From contig JAUZRX010000010.1 of NCBI GenBank assembly GCA_030949985.1, positions 1 through 64,000 of the forward strand: DNA of 64,000 bases, read 5' to 3'. Positions 35,573-43,354 of the stretch are shown here, one piece after another (the stretch's first letter is position 1; every line of letters begins with the position of its first letter). The DNA comes from Acidobacteriota bacterium (GTDB lineage: Bacteria; Acidobacteriota; Polarisedimenticolia; J045). The notes beneath the pieces were generated by a model, which searched no databases, was not told the origin of the DNA, and saw only the letters and a list, made by a program, of their open reading frames with translations. Made by a program: the position numbers and the translations under genes.

Positions 35573-35634
35573 CGGAGCCAGCCGCCCGTTGAAAAAGCGT
35601 CGCGCGGGCGAGGCAGGCGCCGGACCCTCCGCGG

Positions 35635-37233
35635 CTAGCGCGCCACCGCCTGGGCCCTGAGCTGACGGATGACGGTGATCTTGATCCGCCCCGGGTAGTC
35701 CACCTCGCTCTGAATACGCTGGGAAAGATCGTGAGAGAGCAGGGCGGCGTGGTCATCGTCGAGCTTGCCGGCGTTGACGATCACCCGCAGCTCCCTTCCG
35801 GCCTGGAGGGCATAGCAGTTCTCGACGCCGTCGAAGGAGCCCCCCAGCTCCTCGAGGCGGGTGATGCGGCGGATGTAATCGACGGTGGTCCGCCGCCGGG
35901 CACCGGGCCGAGCGCCGGAGAGGGCGTCGGCCGCCGCCACCAGCACGGCGATGGGGTGGATCACCTCGCAATCGTCGTGATGGGACTCGATGGCGTTGAC
36001 CACCACTTCCGGCTCGCCGCAGCGGCGGGCCAGTTCGCCGCCGATCTCGGGATGGGTCCCCTCCCGCTCGAAATCGACGGCCTTGCCGATGTCGTGGAGC
36101 AGGGCCGAACGCTGGGCCAGTTTCTGATCGAGACCCAGTTCCTTGGCCATGATTCCACAAATGTAGGCCGCCTCCTTGACGTGCTCGAGTACATTCTGCC
36201 CGTAGCTGGTGCGGTACTTGAGCCGCCCGAGAAGCGAGACGATCTCCGGGTGGATCCCCTTGAAGCCGAAGCGGGCGACGGCTTCCTTGCCGGCGCGCTG
36301 GGTCTCCTGGTCCACCTTGCGCTGCATGGCGGTGATCACCTGCTGGATCTTGCGCGGATGGATCGTCCCCCCCTCGATCAGCTTCTCGAGGGCCCGACGG
36401 GCCACTTCCCGCCGGATCGGATTGAAACCGCTGATCAGGACGTGCCCCGGATTGTCGTCGAGAACGAGCTGCATGCCGCTGAGGGACTCGAAAGCGCGGA
36501 TATTACGGCCTTCCGATCCGATGATCCGGCCGCGAAGGGCGGGGTCCGGCAACGGCACGACGGACGTGGTGCGCTCGGCGGAAAAGTCGGAAGCCAGCCG
36601 CTCGGTGGCCAGGGCCATGATCTTGGCCGCCTCGAAGTCCGCCTGGAGCTGGACTTCCTCCTTGATCGCCCGCACCTCCGCCGCCGCCGCCTGTCGCACC
36701 TCGGCCCTCAAGGCGTCGAGGAGCTGGCGGCGGGCCTCGTCCCGGGAAAGCCCCGAAACTTCTTCGAGGCGCACCGTGACCTGCTCGAGGCGATGCTCGA
36801 CCTCTTCATGGCGCCGATCGAGTTCGGCCGAACGCCGGTCGATCTCCTTTTCCCGGGTGCCGAGGATCTGGTCCCGGCGAGCCAGGGCCCGGTCCCGGTC
36901 GACCAGCCGCCGGTGCCGTTTTTCCGCTTCTTCTTCCGCCTCTTCGAGAGCCTGGCGGCGGCGTTGCTCTTCCTCGGTCCACGCTTCCTGGCGGGCGTGG
37001 GCGTCTTCTTCCGCCTGGGCCAGCAAGGCCCGCGCCTCGGCGCCGGCCCGACCGCGGGCCTCGCGGACCATCTCCGCGGCCTGCTCCCGGGCCTGGCTGA
37101 GCCATCCCCGGCCGCGTCGACCGGCCCACCAGATGGCGACGCCCGCCCCCAGGACGGCCCCCGCAAGCAACAGCCCCAGCGCCCACAGCCCCGTCTCGAG
37201 GGGCCAGGCGCCCGTCTGGGCCAGAACCATCAT
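35635..37233 (-). CDS. rny: ribonuclease Y
   Basis: RNase Y is the membrane-bound endonuclease that starts mRNA decay in many bacteria lacking RNase E-led turnover. The 532-residue protein shows the full layout: a TM helix (about 12-38), a long charged coiled coil (45-190), a KH domain with the GxxG loop in GRIIGSEGRNIRAFE (about 230-290), and the HD domain with ALLHDIGKAVD and the later ESHHDDCE (about 345-440). It is convergent with the phosphatase gene, 62 bases away. Confidence 0.96.
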   Translation of the reverse strand: MMVLAQTGAWPLETGLWALGLLLAGAVLGAGVAIWWAGRRGRGWLSQAREQAAEMVREARGRAGAEARALLAQAEEDAHARQEAWTEEEQRRRQALEEAEEEAEKRHRRLVDRDRALARRDQILGTREKEIDRRSAELDRRHEEVEHRLEQVTVRLEEVSGLSRDEARRQLLDALRAEVRQAAAAEVRAIKEEVQLQADFEAAKIMALATERLASDFSAERTTSVVPLPDPALRGRIIGSEGRNIRAFESLSGMQLVLDDNPGHVLISGFNPIRREVARRALEKLIEGGTIHPRKIQQVITAMQRKVDQETQRAGKEAVARFGFKGIHPEIVSLLGRLKYRTSYGQNVLEHVKEAAYICGIMAKELGLDQKLAQRSALLHDIGKAVDFEREGTHPEIGGELARRCGEPEVVVNAIESHHDDCEVIHPIAVLVAAADALSGARPGARRRTTVDYIRRITRLEELGGSFDGVENCYALQAGRELRVIVNAGKLDDDHAALLSHDLSQRIQSEVDYPGRIKITVIRQLRAQAVAR

Positions 37234-37653
37234 CAGCCTTCCTCCGCAGCGCCGGGCGCTGGAGTGGGCGGAAGGCGGCCGTGTTCACCGGCTCATGCTG
37301 CGCGGCGGTGCCCCGGATCCGAAGGGCGAGGGGTCCGGACCGCTCCCTCGGGTGACTCCCTCTCCAGCGCGAAGATTCTCCCCAACGGGGCCGCGGGGGA
37401 GGGCGCCGGGGAAAGGGGTCGACCAGGGAACGTCAAAAGATGCAAGGCAGCCCCTCGGCTGGAGACAACCGCAGCGGCCCCGCGGAACCTGCCACGGGTG
37501 GCGCTGAGGGACTCGACCAGGCTGGGCTGCATCGGTGCCACGACAACCTTCCGGCCGGATTCTTCGATCCGGTCGCCGGCCATGTTAGCCGCCATCGGCA
37601 GGCGTGGTCAATGACAGGGGTTCAACCGCCCCCCGGCGCCCCCGGGAGGGCGC
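37234..37653. other. intergenic region upstream of rny
   Basis: These 420 bases lie between fmdB and rny, both on the minus strand. The only long frame (37293-37595, minus) has an ATG without ribosome site and a composition unlike the neighbours. There is a short AT-richer patch (TTGCATCTTTTGACG on the minus strand) near 37430-37445 that could be part of an rny promoter. I looked for a 6S-like rod structure and did not find a convincing one. Confidence 0.4.
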
Positions 37654-37944
37654 CTACTCCTTCTTGGAGCCGGAGCCGGTCTTCTTCGACGAGGAGGTCT
37701 TGCCCGCGGAGGCGTCACTCCCGGAAGACCCGGAAGACGAGGCGGCCCGCTTCTTGGCCTTACTTCCACCTGAGTAGCCGTCGGCGTACCACCCGCCCCC
37801 CTTGAGCACGAAGGCGCTCCGGGAGATCAGTTTTTCGGTCTTGCCCCCGCATTCGGGGCAGCGCCGGACCGGCCGGTCGGAGAACTTTTGGATCTTTTCG
37901 AACTCGTGACCGCACTTCTGGCACTGGTATTCGTAAATCGGCAT
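37654..37944 (-). CDS. FmdB-family zinc-ribbon protein
   Basis: This 96-residue protein starts MPIYEYQCQKCGHEFEK and carries the second knuckle CPECGG, the hallmark FmdB zinc ribbon. It is followed by SAFVLKGGGWYADGY, typical of the family, and a low-complexity Ser/Lys tail. FmdB was named from a regulator of formamidase, but the general role is unsettled. The start at 37944 puts the motif at the N-terminus; the upstream extension is arginine/proline-rich and not conserved in style. Confidence 0.9.
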   Translation of the reverse strand: MPIYEYQCQKCGHEFEKIQKFSDRPVRRCPECGGKTEKLISRSAFVLKGGGWYADGYSGGSKAKKRAASSSGSSGSDASAGKTSSSKKTGSGSKKE

Positions 37945-38126
37945 GGCCCTGCTCCCTGATGGCCCCTGGGGCCGCGGGCGGTGTGGGGCGGGTTTCGCGG
38001 CGCCAGTATGGGCGAAAAACACCGCCCGCGCCCGCGGTCTCGGCCGGCGCATGGATAAGATCTCCCCCTTGCCCTGTCAACCGCCGAGCGCGACCGGTAC
38101 CATGCGACGACGCCCCTGGAGACCCG

Positions 38127-38651
38127 ATGATGCCCGCCGCCTCCCCAGCCGACGAGCGCCTGACCCGCCCCCCCTGGAACGCGCAGGTCTGCCGCTGCCT
38201 GGAGAAGGCGGAGAAAGCCGTCGCCCGTTACTACGCGATTCGCCCGCGGGAATGGTCCACCCGCTTTCGCTACGATCTGGCCTCCGCCGCCGACCACCCG
38301 GATCTGCACTTCCCGGCCTCGGCCCTGGCCCAGATCGTTCGCATCGAACCCGCCCCGGCCGACCAGCAGCGCTACCGCATTGTCCTGCGGGACGAGGAGA
38401 TCCTGCGCCGGGCCCGGGACTTCGGCCTCGACGCCGTCCTCGAACTGACCCTGGCCCACGAACTGGTGCACCTGGTGCGCTTCGGGCAGGGCCTGGCCGA
38501 CTTCGACCAGGAGGGTCCCGAGCAGCAGGCCGAAGAGCGACGGGTGCAGCGCATCGCCGCGGAAGCCCTGGCCGCCCTCGAGCCCGACGAGGCCGAGCGG
38601 ATCCGGCGCATGGCCCGGCAGCTCGAGGCGTCGGGCGGCGCCCGGCCCTGA
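38127..38651 (+). CDS. HExxH-motif protein of unknown function
   Basis: The 174-residue protein has the segment LELTLAHELVHLVRFGQGL, a zinc-metallopeptidase-like HExxH (HELVH), followed by an acidic stretch and the helix QAEERRVQRIAAEAL. No signal peptide or membrane segment is seen, so it would be cytoplasmic. Two adjacent ATG codons (38127, 38130) follow TGGAG. It is convergent with the metallophosphoesterase gene, five bases apart. A peptidase role is suggested only by the motif. Confidence 0.6.
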   Translation: MMPAASPADERLTRPPWNAQVCRCLEKAEKAVARYYAIRPREWSTRFRYDLASAADHPDLHFPASALAQIVRIEPAPADQQRYRIVLRDEEILRRARDFGLDAVLELTLAHELVHLVRFGQGLADFDQEGPEQQAEERRVQRIAAEALAALEPDEAERIRRMARQLEASGGARP

Positions 38652-38656
38652 CGACC

Positions 38657-39403
38657 CTACTCCGGCTCGTCCACCGGGCCGCTCTCGGGGCTCCAGACCA
38701 GGCGGGGGGCGAAACCCGTGTAGTCCGCGGCCACGAAACGCAGCATCACCCCGCCGATCTCGCCCCGGGGAGCCCAGCGGTGGTCGGCGCCGTGGAGGTG
38801 CCCGTAAGCGGCCACCACGACCCCGGCCCGGCCCAGGCGCTCGAGCACCTCCCCCGCCTGGCCGGGCGCGGCGTCGGGCCCCAGGGGCGGATAGTGCAAC
38901 AAGGCCACCAGCGCGTCGCCCGGCCGGCGCAGACGCCCGGCGGCGGCCAGGGAGAGGTCGAGACGCCCCAGCTCCCGGCGATAGATCGCCGGATCCCTGT
39001 CGGGATCGCTCCAGGGCATCGACGGCAGGCTCCACCCTCGCGCGCCACAGAGGACGACCCCCTCGTCGAGGCGCAGGGCGTCGTGGTGGATCGCCGCCAT
39101 CCCGGCGGGCAAGAGGCCGCGCACCTTGGCGGCACTCTTCCACCACGAGTCGTGGTTGCCCCGTATCAGGACCTTCAGCCGCCCCCGGCGACGAGCCAGG
39201 AAGTCCAGGTCCGGGACGGCCTCGGCAGGGGTGCGGGCCCAGGAGATGTCCCCCACCACGAGCACCACGTCGTCGTCCGCCACCGACCGGTCCCAGGCTT
39301 CGGCCAGCCGGGCGGGATGATCCCTCCAGAGTTCACCGAAGACATCCATCGGCTTGGGCCGACCGAAGGAGAGGTGGGGATCGCCGATGGCGAAGATCCT
39401 CAC
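38657..39403 (-). CDS. calcineurin-like metallophosphoesterase
   Basis: The 248-residue product carries the full set of metal motifs in order: GDPHLSF (DxH), VVGDISW (GDxx), LIRGNHDSWW (GNHD), LLHYPPLG and YGHLHGADH (GHxH). The substrate is unknown. The GTG start at 39403 overlaps the proline dehydrogenase stop (GTGA), so both come from one transcript. The first loop reads GDPHLS, with proline in the position next to the DxH aspartate, which is common in this subgroup. Confidence 0.9.
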   Translation of the reverse strand: MRIFAIGDPHLSFGRPKPMDVFGELWRDHPARLAEAWDRSVADDDVVLVVGDISWARTPAEAVPDLDFLARRRGRLKVLIRGNHDSWWKSAAKVRGLLPAGMAAIHHDALRLDEGVVLCGARGWSLPSMPWSDPDRDPAIYRRELGRLDLSLAAAGRLRRPGDALVALLHYPPLGPDAAPGQAGEVLERLGRAGVVVAAYGHLHGADHRWAPRGEIGGVMLRFVAADYTGFAPRLVWSPESGPVDEPE

Positions 39404-40332
39404 CGTGGGGCAGCCTTTTCCGAACCGATGCCGAAGCCGAGTACGTTGCGCACCACGTGGGCGGCCAGGTGCGGGTTCTCCACCAGGCGCCGCAGGGAGT
39501 AACCGTGCCAGCCCCGGCCGTAGGGCACGTAAACCCGCAAGGGATGCCCCTCGGCCACCAGCAGGCGTCGCAGCTGTTCGTCCACCCCCAGCAGCATCTG
39601 GAACTCGTATCGCCCAGGCCCCAGGCCCAGCTCACGCACCAGTCGGCGGCCATGGAAGACCAGGTAGTCGTCGTGGGTGGCGATGGCGGTGTGAGTGTCC
39701 TCTCCCCGCAGCAGCACCTCGAGGGCGTCGACATAGGCTTCCCGGATGAGCTGGTACTCCTTGTACGCCAGTTCCCGCGGCTCAACGTAAATGCCCTTGC
39801 AGAGCCGCACGCTGGCGCCCTCCGCGGCCAGGGTCCGGACGTCGTCCAGGGTGCGCCGCAGGTAGGACTGGAGCACCACCCCCAACCGCTCGAAGCCCTC
39901 GCTCCTGAGCCGCCGATAGAGATCGAGCGTGGCCTGGGTGGTGGGACTGTCCTCCATGTCGAGGCGGACGAACATGCCGTGCTCGTCCGCCTTCTCCAGC
40001 ACCGAGCGGAGGGCGCGGTAGCACAGGGCCTCGGAGATCCGCAGACCGAAGGCGGTGGGCTTGATCGAGACATTGGCATCGAGGCCCTCGGCGACGATCC
40101 GCTCGATGGCCTGGTGATACTCCTCGACGTAGGCCTCCACGTCGGACTCGCGGGTCACGTCCTCGCCAAGCACGTCCACCGTGGCCCGGCATCCCTCACG
40201 CTCCAGGCGACGAACCACCTCGACGGCATGGTCCAGGCGGTCGCCCGCGATGTAGCGGCGGGCAAAGCGCCAGACCAGAGGTCGGGGACTGGCCTTGAGC
40301 AGTCGAACCAGCAACGCCTTACTACGACCCAT
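39400..40332 (-). CDS. proline dehydrogenase
   Basis: This mono-functional FAD-dependent proline dehydrogenase (310 residues) catalyses the first step of proline breakdown to P5C. The TIM-barrel signatures SIKPTAFGL, FVRLDMEDS, VVLQSYLRRT, VRLCKGIYVEP and ATHDDYLV are present, and it ends with RVYVPYGRGWHGYSLRRLVENP, the substrate/FAD region. No P5C dehydrogenase gene is next to it, unlike in PutA organisms. Confidence 0.94.
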   Translation of the reverse strand: MGRSKALLVRLLKASPRPLVWRFARRYIAGDRLDHAVEVVRRLEREGCRATVDVLGEDVTRESDVEAYVEEYHQAIERIVAEGLDANVSIKPTAFGLRISEALCYRALRSVLEKADEHGMFVRLDMEDSPTTQATLDLYRRLRSEGFERLGVVLQSYLRRTLDDVRTLAAEGASVRLCKGIYVEPRELAYKEYQLIREAYVDALEVLLRGEDTHTAIATHDDYLVFHGRRLVRELGLGPGRYEFQMLLGVDEQLRRLLVAEGHPLRVYVPYGRGWHGYSLRRLVENPHLAAHVVRNVLGFGIGSEKAAPR

Positions 40333-40393
40333 CGGAGCCTCCAGCGTCCTCGGGCGGCGGGGAAGACAAGCCTAGCAGGCCGCTCCAAAAGCC

Positions 40394-41410
40394 TCATGCC
40401 GGCGAGGGGCCTGGAGGCGACTCCTCCTCGGTGGCCAGGGCCTCGAGTTCAGGAAGCAGCAGGGTGACGGCGGCCTCCAGGGGCTGCGGCAGCACGATCC
40501 CCGAGGCGTTGCGATGGCCCCCGCCCCCGTGACGGCGGGCCAGGCGATTGACGTCCCGGGCCCCCTTGGAGCGCAGGCTGATCTTGGTCTGGCCGTCCTC
40601 CAGTTCCCGGAAGAGAACCGCCAACCGGCTTTCGCGGTGCCCCAGGGACTGGTTGATGATCTCGCTGAGGTCCTCGCCGGCGGCGCCATGGCGCTCGATC
40701 ATGGCCAGGGGGATCCGCAGCAGCAGCAGTCGGCCCTCGCAGCGGCTCTCCATGCCGGCCAGTACCTCGCCGTACATCCGCAGAAAGCCCTCGCTGTACT
40801 GTTCTTCGAGGCGGGCGTAGATGCGGGCCGGCCGGGCGCCCCGCTCGACCAGCGCGGCAGCCATGCGGAAGGCCTCGGGCGATGTATTGGCGAAGCGAAA
40901 GCGCCCCGTGTCCGAAACCAGGGCGGTATAGAGCGCCTCCGCCGCCGGCGGGTCGATGGACCAGCCGAGCGCCTCTCCCAGGGCATGAATGAGCTGGCCC
41001 GTGCAGCAGGCGCCGGTGTCCACCAGGCAGGGATTCCAGTAGGAGTCCGGGTCGGGATGGTGGTCGATGCAGGCCTTGGAAGCGGCGGCCCGGCGCACCA
41101 CCGGCTCCATCCGTCCCATGCGCGCCGCCACCGAGTTGTCCAGCATCACGATGACGTCGGCCGCGGCCAGTACCGCATCGTGGACCTGCGGCTCGTAGGT
41201 CTCGACGCGGAAGGCGGTATCCAGAAAGGTCAACAGGCGCGGCAGGGGATCCACGTTGATGATGCGCACCTCGGCGCCGGCCGCCGCAAGCATCCGGGCC
41301 AGGCCCACTTCGCTGCCCACACCATCGCCGTCCGGGCTGCGGTGGGTGGTCAGCACGACGCGGCGCGCCGATTGCAGCAGACGGTGCAATTCGCCGTTCT
41401 TGCTCGACAC
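40394..41410 (-). CDS. nrnA: NrnA-like DHH/DHHA1 phosphoesterase
   Basis: This 338-residue enzyme has the DHH-domain metal motifs SPDGDGVGSE, VMLDNS and IDHHPDPDS, the later SDTGRFRF, and the DHHA1 substrate loop HGGGGHRNASG. NrnA-type enzymes cleave nanoRNA and pAp or linear dinucleotides. With RNase Y it would provide the last step of RNA decay in a bacterium that may lack Orn. GTG at 41410 follows GGAAGGA by six bases; TTG at 41413 is also possible. Confidence 0.9.
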   Translation of the reverse strand: MSSKNGELHRLLQSARRVVLTTHRSPDGDGVGSEVGLARMLAAAGAEVRIINVDPLPRLLTFLDTAFRVETYEPQVHDAVLAAADVIVMLDNSVAARMGRMEPVVRRAAASKACIDHHPDPDSYWNPCLVDTGACCTGQLIHALGEALGWSIDPPAAEALYTALVSDTGRFRFANTSPEAFRMAAALVERGARPARIYARLEEQYSEGFLRMYGEVLAGMESRCEGRLLLLRIPLAMIERHGAAGEDLSEIINQSLGHRESRLAVLFRELEDGQTKISLRSKGARDVNRLARRHGGGGHRNASGIVLPQPLEAAVTLLLPELEALATEEESPPGPSPA

Positions 41411-41490
41411 CAACAGTCCTTCCTCGCTTTTGGCCCCGGGGCGGCGGCCGCGTGCGGGTGGAGGCCCGATGAGACGAAAAGGAGTGGAAT

Positions 41491-42447
41491 CTAGGAGCCC
41501 GCTCCCCCGCCGTCAACCGCAGCCTCCGCGGCAGGCGGATCGGGGGGCAGATCCGGCACCTCGCCGAAGGCCCCCGGAGGCCTGCGGGAGAACGCCGTCA
41601 GGCGCAGCGTGATCGCCCCGCGGAGTTTGGGGGCGTGTCCGCTGATCTTCAGCAGCGCCCCCGAGCCCTCCTCGACCCACAACTGCAGGGGGCCTTCCAT
41701 GTCGAAGAGCGTGCGCCCACCCTGTCGGGCGGGAGCCAGGTCCACCCGGCGCACCCGCAAGGCGTAGCGGCGGCTGCGGCCGGCGTCCTCGTCGCGCAGG
41801 CGCCAGCGCTCCCGGACGGAGGCCTCCGCGCGGTAGACGACTTCCACGGGCCCGCGACGGGTGAGGAGGAAGATGCGGCCGGTGCTTCCGGCGGCGGCCG
41901 TGGCCAGGCGGCCCAGCAGCCCGTAGGGATCGATGGCCGGCACCCGCTCCCAGGCCCCGGCCAGGGGGAACACGCGGCGGCGATCGAGGGTCCAGGCGCC
42001 CGTCTCGACCGAAGCACGCCGGCTGAAGCGGCTGACGACCAGCCGGTCCCCCACCAGGCGCCCCCGGCGCAGGCGACCCCTGCCGTCCCGCTCGACCCAC
42101 TCGATCAGCCGGCCGTCCACCCGGGCCCGGCTGACCACATGGTGGCGGCTGAGGTCGTGCCCCAGAACCCGGGCGGTGGACACCACGCGAACCTCTGCGA
42201 CGGGGCCCGGGTCGGCCTCTCCCGCCGCCGGGGCCTGACGCCGCTCGATCACCGACCGGCCCCGGGCCACGAGGAACTTGCGCCCTTCGATGGTCAGCCG
42301 GGTCCAGCCCTCCAGAAGGGGGGCCGCGGGGGCGGAATCCGGCGCCTCGGCGGCGGCGGCCGGCGCGGTCGGCCCGACGGCACCGAGGAGAAAAAGAACC
42401 CAGAGGAAAAAAAGCCTCGGAGTGCCTGTATTCAGACGCGCGTAAAT
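41491..42447 (-). CDS. exported protein of unknown function
   Basis: A signal peptide is clear (RLNTGTPRLFFLWVLFLLGA... ending APAAAAEA). The mature part of about 285 residues is rich in short beta-strands with alternating arginine (TRLTIEGRKFLVARGRSVIE, GRRYALRVRRVDLAP), a style seen in periplasmic DUF3108-like proteins. The start is uncertain. GGAGGAG lies nine bases before an ATT at 42447 that would place the signal peptide at the N-terminus. The only ATG in frame is 117 bases further up at 42564, in sequence that does not look coding and has no ribosome site. Confidence 0.6.
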   Translation of the reverse strand: MYARLNTGTPRLFFLWVLFLLGAVGPTAPAAAAEAPDSAPAAPLLEGWTRLTIEGRKFLVARGRSVIERRQAPAAGEADPGPVAEVRVVSTARVLGHDLSRHHVVSRARVDGRLIEWVERDGRGRLRRGRLVGDRLVVSRFSRRASVETGAWTLDRRRVFPLAGAWERVPAIDPYGLLGRLATAAAGSTGRIFLLTRRGPVEVVYRAEASVRERWRLRDEDAGRSRRYALRVRRVDLAPARQGGRTLFDMEGPLQLWVEEGSGALLKISGHAPKLRGAITLRLTAFSRRPPGAFGEVPDLPPDPPAAEAAVDGGGAGS

Positions 42448-42595
42448 GGTAAGTTTCTCCTCCTTACCCAGGGCTTCGCCCGTTCCGCCGCGCGGCGGCC
42501 TCCAGGGGGATTCCCGCTGGCTCCCACGGCCCTCGCGATCCCAGGCTGTAAGGAAACAGTTCATTCAACGCCATTCCTCATGGAGGTCTACACCC

Positions 42596-43354
42596 ATGGC
42601 CCTCACGGAGCGCCAGTATTTTGCGCTTCGCCGGTTGCACAGCCTGAGCGGCGTGTTTCCCATCGGCGTCTTCCTGGCGGAGCATTTCTTCACCAACTCG
42701 TTCGCCCTCCACGGAGCGGAGAGTTACAACGCGAAGGTAGAGTTCCTCACCTCCCTGCCCTACCTCTACCTGATCGAAGGACTGGGCATCTTTCTCCCGA
42801 TTCTCTTTCACCTTGTCGTCGGGGTGATCATCTTCCGGGAAGCTCGTTTCAACAACCGTACCCTGGGTTACCGGCAGAATGCCATGTTCGCGCTCCAGCG
42901 CATCAGTGGCGTGGTGCTGATCTTCTTCATCGGCTACCACCTGGCGGCGACCCGCTTCGGTCACTACTTCGGTTACGACACCAGTGATCTTTTCGCCTTG
43001 ATGAGCGATAAGCTGCAGAACCCCTTCATCCTCGCCTTCTACGTGATCGGGGTCTGCTCGGCGTCCTTCCACCTGGGCAACGGTCTGTGGGGCTTCGCCA
43101 TTCACTGGGGCCTGCTGCGCGGCCGTCAAGCCCAGAAGCGCTGGTCCTGGGCGGCACTGGCGGTCGCCCTGGCGCTGGCCGTGACGGGCCTCAACTCGCT
43201 GCTGGCCTTCCGGCCACTGGGCCTCGAGCCGATTCTCATCTTCGACAAGAGCGAGTCCCACGTGCACGCTGCGGCCACGCCGGCGGCGGATTCCGAGGTC
43301 CTCGAGATCCACGAACTCCACGACCGCGGCGTCGAGGGAGGTGAGCACCCATGA
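42596..43354 (+). CDS. sdhC: succinate dehydrogenase/fumarate reductase cytochrome b subunit
   Basis: This is the membrane anchor of complex II, 252 residues with five transmembrane helices and several conserved histidines for two hemes (RLHSLSG, EHFFTNSF, LFHLVVG, GYHLAATRFG, SFHLGNGLWGF). It belongs to the single-polypeptide type found in Bacillus, Bacteroidetes and epsilon/deltaproteobacteria. A cytoplasmic tail of about 40 residues rich in His and Glu follows. GGAGG is nine bases before the ATG. Quinone specificity (direction) cannot be read from sequence. Confidence 0.94.
   Translation: MALTERQYFALRRLHSLSGVFPIGVFLAEHFFTNSFALHGAESYNAKVEFLTSLPYLYLIEGLGIFLPILFHLVVGVIIFREARFNNRTLGYRQNAMFALQRISGVVLIFFIGYHLAATRFGHYFGYDTSDLFALMSDKLQNPFILAFYVIGVCSASFHLGNGLWGFAIHWGLLRGRQAQKRWSWAALAVALALAVTGLNSLLAFRPLGLEPILIFDKSESHVHAAATPAADSEVLEIHELHDRGVEGGEHP

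Noticed and set aside
37234-37653. 6S RNA gene upstream of rny
   Set aside because: I could not find the long closing stem and central bubble; pairing attempts were patchy.
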